DNA of 64,000 nucleotides from Actinocorallia aurantiaca (GCF_039533685.1 NZ_BAAATZ010000001.1:62001-126000); one strand, 5' to 3'. Numbered from the stretch's first letter, positions 35,136 through 43,861 are shown. The notes: generated by a model not told the origin, from the letters alone. Program-made: numbers and translations.

Positions 35136-36082
35136 CGCTGCGCGAACTCCCATGCGTCCTTGACCATCTCGGTGAGGTCCCGTTCCACCCGCCACCCCAG
35201 TTCCTCCTGGATCTTCGCCGAGGAGGCTATGAGCACCGCCGGGTCGCCCGGACGGCGCGGCCCCGCCACCGCGGGGATCGGGTGGCCGGTGACCTCCCGG
35301 CAGACCTCGATGACCTGCCGCACGGAGTAGCCGCTGCCGCTGCCCAGGTTGTAGACCTTGTGCGCCCCCGGCACCGCGGCGTCCAGCGCCAGCAGATGCG
35401 CCCGGCCGAGGTCGACCACGTGGATGAAGTCGCGGACGCAGGTGCCGTCGGCCGTGGGGTAGTCCTCGCCGAAGACGCTGGCGTGCTCGGCCTCCCCGGA
35501 CGGCACCTTCAGCACGTTCGGGACGAGGTGCGTCTCGACCAGGTGCCGTTCGCCGTAGCGCCCGTAGGAGCCCGCGACGTTGAAGTACCGCAGCGAGACC
35601 CCGGCGAACCCGTGCAGGCGCGCGTATTCGGCGAGCGTCACGTCGATGGCGAGCTTCGTCTCCCCGTACGGGTTGGTGGGCCGCGCCGGATCCGTCTCCA
35701 GGATCGGCGTGGACTCCGGCTCCCCGTACACCGCGGCCGTGGACGAGAAGACGATCCTGCCCACCCCGCTCCGGCGCATGGCGTCGAACAGCGCGAGGGA
35801 CTCGCCGAGGTTGCGGTCCCAGTACAGCTCCGGGTGCCGCACCGACTCGCCCACCTGGGACTTGGCGGCGAAGTGCAGCACCGCCTCGAAGCCGCCCTCG
35901 TCCAGCAGCGGCGGGGCGGCCTCCCGCAGGGTCCCCAGGACGAACCGCGCCCCGTCCGGCACCGCGTCCGCGTGCCCTACCGACAGGTCGTCCAGCACGA
36001 CGACCTCGTGCCCGGCCTCGACCAGCAGCGCGGCGACCACGCTCCCGATGTATCCCGCTCCGCCGGTGACCAGCAGCTTCAC
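35132..36082 (-). CDS. galE: UDP-glucose 4-epimerase
   Basis: 316-aa extended short-chain dehydrogenase. The N-terminal VTGGAGYIGSVVAALL binds NAD, STAAVYG carries the catalytic Ser/Thr region, and YGETK supplies the Tyr-Lys pair (about residues 140-145). The C-terminal part has YNLGSGSGYSVRQVI and GPRRPGDPA, typical of GalE. The start is GTG 36082 (VKLLVTGG), which begins directly with the first strand of the Rossmann fold. It interconverts UDP-galactose and UDP-glucose for Leloir metabolism and for glycan precursors. It is coupled to galK. Confidence 0.94.
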   Translation of the reverse strand: MKLLVTGGAGYIGSVVAALLVEAGHEVVVLDDLSVGHADAVPDGARFVLGTLREAAPPLLDEGGFEAVLHFAAKSQVGESVRHPELYWDRNLGESLALFDAMRRSGVGRIVFSSTAAVYGEPESTPILETDPARPTNPYGETKLAIDVTLAEYARLHGFAGVSLRYFNVAGSYGRYGERHLVETHLVPNVLKVPSGEAEHASVFGEDYPTADGTCVRDFIHVVDLGRAHLLALDAAVPGAHKVYNLGSGSGYSVRQVIEVCREVTGHPIPAVAGPRRPGDPAVLIASSAKIQEELGWRVERDLTEMVKDAWEFAQR

Positions 36083-36394
36083 ATTCCCGACCCTTCGGCA
36101 TGGGGAGGCAGCGCATGGACCACGGCGCGGTCCCCCCGACGTCACTCCTGGACATGAAGCCTAGCCACGCCGTGACCGGAACCCGATTCCGGTCCGCCCG
36201 GGGAGAACTCCCGAGGCCTTATCCGCGACCAATACGATGTGACGGACACCCACTGTTCAAACGCTCCTATGGCGTGTTCGAGGGTTTCCTGACAACGGCG
36301 CTCGGGCATGTGCCGTCAGCGGGCGCGTGGTCCCGCACGGGTCTGGGAGAATCGACATGCCGGCGGTCGCGGCGAAGGCGGAGGAAGAAGACAG
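36083..36394. other. galE/trpS divergent intergenic region
   Basis: 312 nt with no supportable gene. An 8-bp hairpin (GACCGGAA, loop CCCGA, TTCCGGTC) lies at 36174-36194. I looked for a T-box-like leader upstream of trpS and found neither a specifier/antiterminator arrangement nor the conserved T-box sequence. Promoters for both genes must lie here but no convincing -35/-10 pair stands out. Confidence 0.4.
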
Positions 36395-37426
36395 TTGACT
36401 GAGCAGACTCGCCCCCGGGTCCTGTCCGGCATCCAGCCGACGGCCGACTCCTTCCACCTGGGCAACTACCTGGGCGCCGTCCGGCAGTGGGTCCCGCTGC
36501 AGGACACCCACGAGGCGTTCTACTTCCTGGCGAACCTGCACGCGATGACCGCCGAGTACGACCCCGAGGTGCTGCTCCGACGCACCCGGGTCTCGGCCGC
36601 CCAGATCCTGGCGTCCGGGATCGACCCCGACCGCTGCACGCTCTTCGTGCAGAGCCAGGTCTTCGAGCACGCCGAGCTGCAGTGGGTCCTCAGCTGCCTG
36701 ACCGGCTACGGCGAGGCGTCCAGGATGACGCAGTTCAAGGACAAGTCCGCCAAGCAGGGCGCGGCCGCGGCGAGCGTCGGCCTGTTCACCTACCCGATCC
36801 TGCAGGCGGCCGACATCCTGCTCTACACCCCGCAGGTCGGCGAGAAGGACTTCCAGGTCCCGGTGGGCGAGGACCAGCGCCAGCACCTGGAGCTCACCCG
36901 CACCCTGGCCGGCCGGTTCAACCACCGCTTCGGGCCCACGTTCGTCGAGCCGAACGCCCACATCCTCAAGTCGGTCGCCAAGATCACCGACCTGCAGGAG
37001 CCCGAGCGCAAGATGTCCAAGTCGGCCTCCTCCCCGCAGGGCATCATCAACGTGCTGGACGAGCCCGGCCCGCTGCGCAAGAAGATCATGCGCGCGGTCA
37101 CCGACACCGGCACCGAGATCAAGTACGACCCGGAGGCCAAGCCCGGCGTCTCCAACCTCCTGACCGTCCTGTCCGCGCTGAACGGCACCCCGATCCCCGA
37201 CCTCGAGGCGCACTTCGCGGGGGCCGGCTACGGCCAGCTCAAGAAGGAACTGGCCGAGGTGGCGCTGGAGACCTTCGGACCGATCAGGGAACGCACCCTG
37301 GAACTGATGAACGACCCGGCCGAACTCGACCGGATCCTGGCGAAGGGCGCCGACCGGGCCGCCGAGGTCGCGGCGGCGACCATGGCCGTCGTCCGGGAGC
37401 GCGCCGGGTTGCTCAGGCGGCGGTGA
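36395..37426 (+). CDS. trpS: Tryptophanyl-tRNA synthetase
   Basis: 343-aa class Ic aminoacyl-tRNA synthetase that charges tRNA-Trp. It has GIQPTADSFHLGNYLGA (HIGH-type motif in HLGNY, near residue 20) and RKMSKSASS (KMSKS motif, near residue 205). The substrate segment is MTQFKDKSAKQG. The start is TTG 36395 because GGAGG lies about 10 nt upstream and family proteins start just before the first strand; the frame upstream to 36308 is Arg-rich noise. The stop overlaps the GTG of the next gene (GTGA). Size and motif spacing are standard. Confidence 0.95.
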   Translation: MTEQTRPRVLSGIQPTADSFHLGNYLGAVRQWVPLQDTHEAFYFLANLHAMTAEYDPEVLLRRTRVSAAQILASGIDPDRCTLFVQSQVFEHAELQWVLSCLTGYGEASRMTQFKDKSAKQGAAAASVGLFTYPILQAADILLYTPQVGEKDFQVPVGEDQRQHLELTRTLAGRFNHRFGPTFVEPNAHILKSVAKITDLQEPERKMSKSASSPQGIINVLDEPGPLRKKIMRAVTDTGTEIKYDPEAKPGVSNLLTVLSALNGTPIPDLEAHFAGAGYGQLKKELAEVALETFGPIRERTLELMNDPAELDRILAKGADRAAEVAAATMAVVRERAGLLRRR

Positions 37427-37950
37427 CCGACCAGATCATCGGGGTCTCGGTCAGCATCCCCGAACCCCACGCGGGAATCCTGCAGCGGGCCCGGGAGGCC
37501 TACGGGGATCCGCTGGCCCTGAAGGTCCCCCCGCACATCACCCTGGTCCCGCCGACCCCCGTGACGGACGAGGAGCGGCCGCTCGTCGAGGAGCACCTGA
37601 CCCAGGTGGCCGCGATGACCGCGCCGTTCCGGGTCCGGCTGCGCGGCACCGGCACCTTCCGGCCGGTCACCCCCGTGGTGTTCGTCACCCTCGCCGAGGG
37701 CATCGGCCCGTGCGGGCTGCTGCAGGAGAAGCTGCGCAGGCCCCCGCTCGACCGGGAACTCGTGTTCCCCTACCACCCGCACGTGACCATCGGCCAGCAC
37801 CTCGACGACGCGCGGCTGGACCAGATGTTCAAGGAGTACTACGACTTCCACGCCGCCTTCGAAGTGACCGATTTCTGGCTGTCCGAGCACGGCCCGGACG
37901 AGGTGTGGCGCCCCGTCCGGGTCTTCCCGCTCCTCGGCACTACCTGGTGA
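37423..37950 (+). CDS. 2'-5' RNA ligase family (2H phosphoesterase) protein
   Basis: 175-aa two-histidine phosphoesterase. The two HxT/S motifs are visible as PPHITLVPP (near residue 38) and PHVTIGQH (near residue 122). Relatives hydrolyse cyclic phosphates or act as ThpR-type RNA ligases; the substrate here is unknown. The GTG start at 37423 overlaps the trpS stop, so translation is coupled. The 3' end overlaps the convergent GH25 gene by 11 nt. Confidence 0.88.
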   Translation: MTDQIIGVSVSIPEPHAGILQRAREAYGDPLALKVPPHITLVPPTPVTDEERPLVEEHLTQVAAMTAPFRVRLRGTGTFRPVTPVVFVTLAEGIGPCGLLQEKLRRPPLDRELVFPYHPHVTIGQHLDDARLDQMFKEYYDFHAAFEVTDFWLSEHGPDEVWRPVRVFPLLGTTW

Positions 37951-39133
37951 CCTTCGCCTTCACCTGCGCGGTGTTGTTCTTCTTGTAGGGGTCGAGGACG
38001 CCCGGGGCGTTCACCGAGAGTTTCAGGACGGGCTTGGCGCCGACCTTCAGGCTGTTGGTGACCTTCACGCCGTAGTTGAACTTCACCAGCTGGTCGTCCT
38101 TGAGGTTCGACCAGACGCACTTGAGGCCGTAGGAGGTGCGCTTGCACGCCTTCGTCCAGACCTTCCGGTGCTTCACGCCCTTGGGCAGCTTGACGTACAC
38201 CGTGACCTTGCCGCTGGCGTCGGGGCCGCCGTTGCCGACCTGGATCGCGTAGGTGGCGTTCTTGCCGCGCCGCAGCTTGCCCGCCTTGCCCTTCACCCCG
38301 ACGTACGCGACGGGCTTGTCCGACTTCTTCGCGAACGCGACGAGCTGCTTGTACGTACCGGGGAAGAGGTTCTGGTCGCCGGGGAACCTCGGCTTGTCGT
38401 CGCCGTTCCAGAACTGCCAGATCGTGTACTTGTCGAAGCCGCCCGGCATGGCGGGCGCCGTCACCTTCTCCTTGTAGTTCGCCACCCACAGGGGGTTGGT
38501 GAGGTTGAAGGCCGCGGTGCCGTTCGGCTCCTTCGCCGAGGCCGTGCAGTTCTTCCACCACGACTGGTTGGAGTAGATGAACGGGTAGCGGCCGGTGCGG
38601 ACGAAGTACCGCTGGCTGAAGCTCTTGATCCAGTCGATCATCTGCTGGGGCGTCAGGTTGTAGCAGTCCTGGCGCACTCCCTGGACCTTGGGCAGCGAGG
38701 CGTAAGGATCGCGCTCCATGTCCAGCGCGCCCGGCAGGCTCTTGCCGTCGCGCGTCCAGCCGCCGCCGTTGTTGATGAAGAAGTCCGCCTGGCTCGCGCC
38801 GTCCGACCTGTGCGGCGAGGCGAAGTGGTAGGCGCCCTGGATCAGGCCGTTGGCCCGCGCGCCCTCGCGGTTGATCGCGAAGTACTTGTCGACGTACGCG
38901 TTCGGGTCGCCGTCGACGGGGCTGACGCCCCGCGTCGCGCGGATGATGACGAACTTGGCGCCGTCGTCGGCGATCTTCTTCCAGTTGACCTTGGCGCCCT
39001 GCCACTCGCTGACGTCCAAGCCCGGGACCGTGCCCTGCGGCGCGACCGGCGCCGCCTGTGCGACTGACCCTGGGAGGACCGTCCCCAGCACCATCCCGGT
39101 GACGATCAAAACCCTTCCGGCAGTACGCAACAC
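37940..39133 (-). CDS. Secreted GH25 lysozyme-type muramidase with C-terminal beta domain
   Basis: 397-aa secreted enzyme. The signal peptide (residues 1-28, ending SVAQAAPV) is followed by a GH25 catalytic domain of about 40-270. It starts GLDVSEWQGAKVNWKK and contains FVIIRATRGVSP, GAYHFASPH and LDMERDP, which carry the acidic catalytic residues. YTIWQFWNGD ends the domain. The C-terminal 120 residues form a Lys-rich DUF11-like module with NGGPDASGKVTVYVKLPKG. It should cleave peptidoglycan outside the cell. The start GTG 39133 has GAGGGAG upstream. It overlaps the convergent trpS operon end. Confidence 0.92.
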   Translation of the reverse strand: MLRTAGRVLIVTGMVLGTVLPGSVAQAAPVAPQGTVPGLDVSEWQGAKVNWKKIADDGAKFVIIRATRGVSPVDGDPNAYVDKYFAINREGARANGLIQGAYHFASPHRSDGASQADFFINNGGGWTRDGKSLPGALDMERDPYASLPKVQGVRQDCYNLTPQQMIDWIKSFSQRYFVRTGRYPFIYSNQSWWKNCTASAKEPNGTAAFNLTNPLWVANYKEKVTAPAMPGGFDKYTIWQFWNGDDKPRFPGDQNLFPGTYKQLVAFAKKSDKPVAYVGVKGKAGKLRRGKNATYAIQVGNGGPDASGKVTVYVKLPKGVKHRKVWTKACKRTSYGLKCVWSNLKDDQLVKFNYGVKVTNSLKVGAKPVLKLSVNAPGVLDPYKKNNTAQVKAKVTR

Positions 39134-39211
39134 ACCAAACTCCCTCAGTTGACCCTAGGAGGTGCAAAACAGTAACGCATGATCACTTCCCGCGAGTCGC
39201 CTTAGAGGGAA

Positions 39212-39955
39212 TCACCGACGAAGGGTCCGAATCGTAGTAATAGCGGAATTATTCTCCGGACGAACGTCTCCCGTGAGATCCGCTCCGGTCGTCGCGTAGA
39301 CCTCTGTCACGCCCGAGGTCCCGGCCGGCGCCCTCAAGGAGAAGCTCCGCCACGCCGACCTCCCCGGACCGAGCACCCCGATCCGCCGCTCCGCGCGGCC
39401 GCTCTCGTTCCCCGCGGCCAGCCACACGCCCCTCGCCGTCCGCGGCCCCCGGTTGACCACCCGGGCCCGCAGCGTGAAGCTCCGCCCCGCCCTCACCTTC
39501 CCCTCCGGCCGGATCCACACGGCCAGATCGGTACCCGGCCTGACCTTCACCACCGACCGCGCGCTGGTCCCGCCCGCCCGCGCCACCAGCAGCTGCCGCC
39601 CCTTCGCGTCGGGATCGACGATCCCCCAGATCGTGACGTTCCTCCGGCCGCGCGGCGGCAGCGCGCCCAGGTCGCACACCACCCTCGCGCGCCCCTCCCG
39701 GCAGCCCCGCGCCAGGCCGATGACCGACACTCCCCCGGGCTTGCGCACCGTCATCCGCGCCCGGGGCACCCGGACCTCACGGGGATTGCGCACCTCGATC
39801 CGGTAGTCCAGGAGCCCTCCGGGCCGCACCGCGCCCTGCGGCCGCGCCTCGACCCGCAACCCCAGCGAGGCCCTCTCCGCCCGAGCCGACCCCGACAGCG
39901 CCCCGCTCAGCACCACCACGACCAGCACCGCCCCCACCCGTCCGCCCCGCCGCAT
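39212..39955 (-). CDS. Secreted DUF11-repeat protein
   Basis: 247-aa protein with a signal peptide (VLVVVVLSGALSGSARAE, cleavage near residue 26). Two DUF11/CARDB-like immunoglobulin folds follow. The first contains LDYRIEVRNPREVRVPRARM and CDLGALPPRGRRN. The second contains FTLRARVVNRGPRTARGVWL and ends PENNSAITTIRTL. No enzymatic motif is present. It is probably an exported, wall-associated structural or adhesion protein. It lies upstream of the muramidase gene on the same strand with an 78-nt gap. Confidence 0.8.
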   Translation of the reverse strand: MRRGGRVGAVLVVVVLSGALSGSARAERASLGLRVEARPQGAVRPGGLLDYRIEVRNPREVRVPRARMTVRKPGGVSVIGLARGCREGRARVVCDLGALPPRGRRNVTIWGIVDPDAKGRQLLVARAGGTSARSVVKVRPGTDLAVWIRPEGKVRAGRSFTLRARVVNRGPRTARGVWLAAGNESGRAERRIGVLGPGRSAWRSFSLRAPAGTSGVTEVYATTGADLTGDVRPENNSAITTIRTLRR

Positions 39956-40006
39956 CCGACACCCCTCGCTCCGCGATCACGGCGGGCAGGCTACCGATCA
40001 CCGGGC

Positions 40007-41242
40007 GTGAACGTGATCACGACACTCCGGCCCTTGCCCATTGCCGACCCTGGACCGGCCGAGACCGGCGAGAATCCTTCCGTGCACGAAATCGACCCGC
40101 TGATCCCCTGGCTCCCCCCGGTCCCCGACGAGCCGTCCGCCTCCCCGACCGGCCCGCTCGCCGGACTCCGGTTCGTCGTCAAGGACGTCATAGACGTGGC
40201 CGGGCTGCCGACCGGCGCGGGCAACCCCCTCTGGCTCGACACCCACCCCGCCCCCGAACGGGATGCCGAAGCCGTCGCCCGCCTCCGCCGCGCCGGCGCG
40301 TCCTTCGCGGGCAAGGTCCACACCGACGAGCTCGCCTTCAGCCTCGCGGGCACCAACCACCACTACGGATCGCCCCGCAACCCCGCCGCGCCCGGCCGCC
40401 TGACCGGCGGCTCCTCCAGCGGCTCCGCCTCGGCCGTGGCCTCCGGCCTGGCCGACATCGGCCTCGGCACCGACACCGCCGGCTCCGTCCGCGTCCCCGC
40501 CGCCTTCACCGGCCTCTACGGCCTGCGCCCCACGCACTCGCGCGTCTCCCGCGACGGCTGCGTCCCGCTGGCCCCGTCCTTCGACGCCCCCGGCCTGCTC
40601 ACCCGCACCCTCGACGTCCTCCGCCCCGCCGCCGCGACGCTCCTGGACCCCTGCCCTGAACAGCCCGCCCCCGAATGGCTCCTTCTCCCCGACGACCTGT
40701 GGCACCCCGTCCCCGCGGAGATCAGGGCGGCCCTCGCCGCCTCCCTGGCCGTCCTCCGCCCCCTCCTGAAACCCGACCCCACGCCCCTCTTCCGCGGCCC
40801 GGACGCCTGGGACGAGGCCGTCACCGCCTACAGCACCGTTCAGGGCTTCGAGGCCTGGACCGCCCACGGCGACTGGATCACCCGCGAGTCCCCCGACTTC
40901 GGCCCCGGCGTGGCCTCCCGCTTCGCCCGCGCCTCGAAGGTCACCCCCTCGGCCGCCGCCACCGCCCGAACCGTCCTCGCCCGCACCGCCGCCCTCCTCC
41001 ACACCCGGCTCCGCCGCAGCGTCCTGGCCGTCCCCACCGCCCCCATGACGCCGCCGCTCCTTACCGAGCCCGGCGACCGCTCCCGCCTCCTTCCCTACAC
41101 CTGCCTCTCCCCGCTCTCCGGCACCCCCGCCCTGACCGTCCCCGCCGCCGCCCTGGACGACCTCCCCCTGGGCCTCTCCCTCATCGGCCCGCCCGGCTCC
41201 GACGAACACCTCCTCGACCTGGCCTCGGCCCTGCACGCCTGA
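40007..41242 (+). CDS. Amidase-signature family amidase
   Basis: Up to 411-aa member of the amidase signature family. The catalytic triad is visible: the Lys in FVVKDVID (near residue 58), the cis-Ser in LTGGSSSGSASAVASG, and the nucleophilic Ser in TDTAGSVRVPAA. The order and spacing are canonical. The substrate is unknown; overall it is closest to small cytosolic AtzF/allophanate-hydrolase-like or GatA-like amidases. GTG 40007 follows a TACCGAT hexamer, so a leaderless start is possible; GTG 40082 (VHEIDPLIPW) would suit the family N-terminus as well. Confidence 0.85.
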   Translation: MNVITTLRPLPIADPGPAETGENPSVHEIDPLIPWLPPVPDEPSASPTGPLAGLRFVVKDVIDVAGLPTGAGNPLWLDTHPAPERDAEAVARLRRAGASFAGKVHTDELAFSLAGTNHHYGSPRNPAAPGRLTGGSSSGSASAVASGLADIGLGTDTAGSVRVPAAFTGLYGLRPTHSRVSRDGCVPLAPSFDAPGLLTRTLDVLRPAAATLLDPCPEQPAPEWLLLPDDLWHPVPAEIRAALAASLAVLRPLLKPDPTPLFRGPDAWDEAVTAYSTVQGFEAWTAHGDWITRESPDFGPGVASRFARASKVTPSAAATARTVLARTAALLHTRLRRSVLAVPTAPMTPPLLTEPGDRSRLLPYTCLSPLSGTPALTVPAAALDDLPLGLSLIGPPGSDEHLLDLASALHA

Positions 41243-41390
41243 CTCCGGGCGGGAGGACGCCCGTCACCACCGCCTGAGCCGTCCTCGACGAGTTCGTCCG
41301 CCGCCCGACCGAAGCGGCCCTCCCGCAAAGCCTCCACCGCCGCAGGGGCCGGTTCTGAGGATCCGGGGCCCCGCATTCTCGCCTCACACG
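41243..41390. other. Intergenic region between amidase gene and mdh
   Basis: No gene seen. The stretch runs from the amidase stop to the long terminator hairpin at 41391. Confidence 0.4.
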
Positions 41391-41427
41391 CGAAGAGCCC
41401 CGGTGCCGACGGCACCGGGGCTCTTCG
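41391..41427. terminator. Strong bidirectional hairpin between amidase gene and mdh
   Basis: A perfect 17-bp stem (CGAAGAGCCCCGGTGCC with its complement, loop GAC) lies 15 nt past the mdh stop on the minus strand and about 150 nt past the amidase stop. It is the strongest simple hairpin in the window. No U-tract follows on either strand. Confidence 0.8.
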
Positions 41428-41442
41428 AAGGACGTGCGGGGA

Positions 41443-42432
41443 TCAGAGGAGGCCGAGGCCCTTGACGGCGTCGCGCTCCTCGACGAGCTCGGCGACCGAG
41501 GCGTCGATGCGGGAGCGGGAGAAGTCGTTGATCTCCAGGCCCTGGACGATCTCCCACTTGCCGTTCTTCGAGACGACCGGGAAGGAGGAGATGATGCCCT
41601 CGGGGACGCCGTAGGAGCCGTCCGACGGGATCGCGGCCGACGTCCAGTCGCCCTCGGGGGTGCCGTTGACCCAGTCGTGGACGTGGTCGACGGCGGCGTT
41701 GGCGGCCGAGGCGGCCGAGGAGGCGCCGCGCGCCTCGATGATCGCCGCGCCGCGCTTGGCGACGGTCGGGATGAAGGTGTCGGCCAGCCAGGCCTCGTCG
41801 TTCACGACCTCGGCGGCGTTCTTGCCCGCGACCTCGGCGTGGAAGATGTCGGGGTACTGGGTGGCGGAGTGGTTGCCCCAGATCGTCAGCTTCTTGATGT
41901 CGGCGACCGTGGTGCCGGTCTTGGCCGCGAGCTGAGAGAGCGCCCGGTTGTGGTCGAGGCGGGTCATCGCGGTGAAGCGCTCGGCCGGGACGTCCGGGGC
42001 GGCGGCGGAGGCGATCAGGGCGTTGGTGTTGGCCGGGTTGCCGACCACCAGGACGCGGATGTCGTCCGCGGCGCCGTTGTTGATCGCCTTGCCCTGCGGG
42101 CCGAAGATCCCGCCGTTGGCCTCCAGCAGGTCGCCGCGCTCCATGCCCTTGGTCCGGGGACGGGCGCCCACCAGCAGGGCGATGTTCGCGCCCGCGAAAC
42201 CCTCGGCCGGGTTGTCGAAGATGTCGATCCCCGCGAGCAGCGGGAACGCGCAGTCGTCCAGCTCCATCGCGGTGCCCTGGGCGGCCTTGACCGCCTGGGG
42301 AATCTCCAGCAGCCTCAGCTTCACCGGTACGTCGGCGCCCAGCAGCTGGCCGGACGCGATGCGGAACAGCAGGGCGTAGCCGATCTGGCCGGCCGCGCCG
42401 GTGACGGTGACGTTGACAGGGGTGCGGGTCAT
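41443..42432 (-). CDS. mdh: Malate dehydrogenase
   Basis: 329-aa NAD-dependent malate dehydrogenase of the cytosolic/Thermus type that actinobacteria use. It has VTGAAGQIGYALLFRIASG for NAD binding and VGARPRTKGMERGDLL in the mobile loop, with substrate-binding arginines. The catalytic His is in TIWGNHSATQYPD. The ATG at 42432 has GGAG 7 nt upstream; the longer frame to 42606 crosses the CRISPR-like relic. It catalyses malate to oxaloacetate in the TCA cycle. In many actinomycetes this gene follows folD and a DUF3017 gene; here insertions separate them. Confidence 0.96.
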   Translation of the reverse strand: MTRTPVNVTVTGAAGQIGYALLFRIASGQLLGADVPVKLRLLEIPQAVKAAQGTAMELDDCAFPLLAGIDIFDNPAEGFAGANIALLVGARPRTKGMERGDLLEANGGIFGPQGKAINNGAADDIRVLVVGNPANTNALIASAAAPDVPAERFTAMTRLDHNRALSQLAAKTGTTVADIKKLTIWGNHSATQYPDIFHAEVAGKNAAEVVNDEAWLADTFIPTVAKRGAAIIEARGASSAASAANAAVDHVHDWVNGTPEGDWTSAAIPSDGSYGVPEGIISSFPVVSKNGKWEIVQGLEINDFSRSRIDASVAELVEERDAVKGLGLL

Positions 42433-42509
42433 TCGCTCACTCCAAGAAGGGCGGGATCTCTCGGTATCGAGATACTGCGCCTCCCAGGCTATCGTCCCGG
42501 CACATGCGA

Positions 42510-42543
42510 GAAGCCGCACACCCCGGGTGAGGTGCGCGGCTTC
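42510..42543 (-). terminator. Terminator-like hairpin downstream of icd
   Basis: GAAGCCGCACACC pairs with GGTGCGCGGCTTC (13 bp, one mismatch, 8-nt loop). Read on the minus strand it follows icd and precedes mdh. Its right arm overlaps the first 6 nt of the CRISPR-like repeat at 42538. Confidence 0.55.
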
Positions 42544-42626
42544 ATCCCCGCGGACGCGGGGACCACGGTGTATCGGGCCCGACCAGTAGCGCCAGGTCGG
42601 GATCATCCCTGCGAACGCAGGGCCAC
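42538..42626. CRISPR. Two-repeat, one-spacer type I-E-like CRISPR relic
   Basis: The first unit (42538-42566, 29 nt) contains TCATCCCCGCGGACGCGGGG and ends ACCAC. The second (42599-42626, 28 nt) contains TCATCCCTGCGAACGCAGGG and ends CCAC. Between them lies a 32-nt spacer (42567-42598). Repeat length, the internal palindrome, the spacer length and a period of about 61 nt match actinobacterial type I-E arrays. Both units differ at several positions, and no cas genes are near. It may be a decayed array end, a solo mini-array, or a pair of hairpins that look alike by chance. It lies between icd and mdh. Confidence 0.5.
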
Positions 42627-42643
42627 AGTACGACTACACCATG

Positions 42644-43861
42644 TTACTGCGCGATCTTCTTCTGCAGGTTGACGTCGAGGGCGTGGAGGAACTCCTCGGT
42701 GGTCAGCCACGGGGTCTCCGGCCCGACGAGCAAAGCCAAATCCTTGGTCATCTGGCCGGACTCGACGGTCTCGACGCAGACCTCCTCGAGCTTCTGGGCG
42801 AAGGCGGTGACCTCGGGGGTGCCGTCCAGCTTGCCCCGGTGGGCCAGGCCGCGGGTCCACGCGAAGATCGAGGCGATCGGGTTCGTGGAGGTGGGCTTGC
42901 CCTGCTGGTGCTGGCGGTAGTGCCGGGTCACGGTGCCGTGCGCGGCCTCGGCCTCGACGGTCTTGCCGTCCGGGGTCATCAGCACGGACGTCATCAGGCC
43001 CAGGGAGCCGAAGCCCTGCGCGACGATGTCGGACTGGACGTCGCCGTCGTAGTTCTTGGTCGCCCAGACGAACCCGCCCTCCCACTTGAGCGCCGCGGCG
43101 ACCATGTCGTCGATCAGGCGGTGCTCGTAGGTGATGCCGGCGGCGTCGAACTCGGCCTTGAACTCGGCCTCGAAGATCTCCTGGAACAGGTCCTTGAACC
43201 GGCCGTCGTAGGCCTTGAGGATCGTGTTCTTCGTCGACATGTAGAGCGGGAACTTGCGGTCCAGGGCGTACCGCATGGTGGCGCGGGCGAAGTCCCGGAT
43301 CGAGTCGTCGTAGTTGTACATGCCCATCGCGACGCCGCCGCCGGGGAACTTGGCGACCTCGAACTCCATCGGCTCCGAGCCGTCCTCGGGCACGTAGGAG
43401 ATCGTCAGGGTGCCGGGGCCGGGGACCACGAAGTCTGTGGCGCGGTACTGGTCGCCGTGGGCGTGGCGGCCGATGATGATCGGCTGGGTCCAACCGGGCA
43501 CGAGGCGCGGGATCGTCTGGACGACGATCGGCTCGCGGAACACGACGCCACCGAGGATGTTGCGGATCGTTCCATTGGGGGAACGCCACATCTTCTTCAG
43601 CCCGAACTCTTCGACGCGCGCTTCGTCGGGGGTGATGGTCGCGCACTTGACGCCGACGCCGAACTCCTTGATGGCGTTGGCGGCGTCGACGGTGACCTGG
43701 TCGTCCGTGGCATCGCGGTTCTGGATGCTCAGGTCGTAGTACTTCAGGTCGACGTCGAGGTACGGCAGGATCAGCTGGTCCTTGATGAACTGCCAGATGA
43801 TCCGGGTCATCTCGTCGCCGTCGAGCTCGACGATCGGTCCCTCTACTTTGATCTTGGGCAT
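42644..43861 (-). CDS. icd: NADP-dependent isocitrate dehydrogenase (homodimeric, type II)
   Basis: 405-aa isocitrate dehydrogenase of the eukaryotic/mycobacterial ICD-1 type. N-terminal hallmarks are VELDGDEMTRIIWQFIKD and WRSPNGTIRNILGG (isocitrate-binding Ser/Arg). Others are GRHAHGDQYRATDF, LIDDMVAAALKW (metal-binding Asp) and EAAHGTVTRHYR (NADP-binding). The start ATG 43861 begins with the family N-terminus MPKIKVEGPIVELDG. The reaction is isocitrate to 2-oxoglutarate plus CO2 and NADPH. Together with mdh and sucCD it gives three TCA-cycle steps in this 13-kb block. Confidence 0.97.
   Translation of the reverse strand: MPKIKVEGPIVELDGDEMTRIIWQFIKDQLILPYLDVDLKYYDLSIQNRDATDDQVTVDAANAIKEFGVGVKCATITPDEARVEEFGLKKMWRSPNGTIRNILGGVVFREPIVVQTIPRLVPGWTQPIIIGRHAHGDQYRATDFVVPGPGTLTISYVPEDGSEPMEFEVAKFPGGGVAMGMYNYDDSIRDFARATMRYALDRKFPLYMSTKNTILKAYDGRFKDLFQEIFEAEFKAEFDAAGITYEHRLIDDMVAAALKWEGGFVWATKNYDGDVQSDIVAQGFGSLGLMTSVLMTPDGKTVEAEAAHGTVTRHYRQHQQGKPTSTNPIASIFAWTRGLAHRGKLDGTPEVTAFAQKLEEVCVETVESGQMTKDLALLVGPETPWLTTEEFLHALDVNLQKKIAQ

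Noticed and set aside
36083..36394. T-box or tryptophan riboswitch upstream of trpS
   Set aside because: No specifier loop, no conserved T-box sequence and no terminator/antiterminator pair; only a short 8-bp hairpin.
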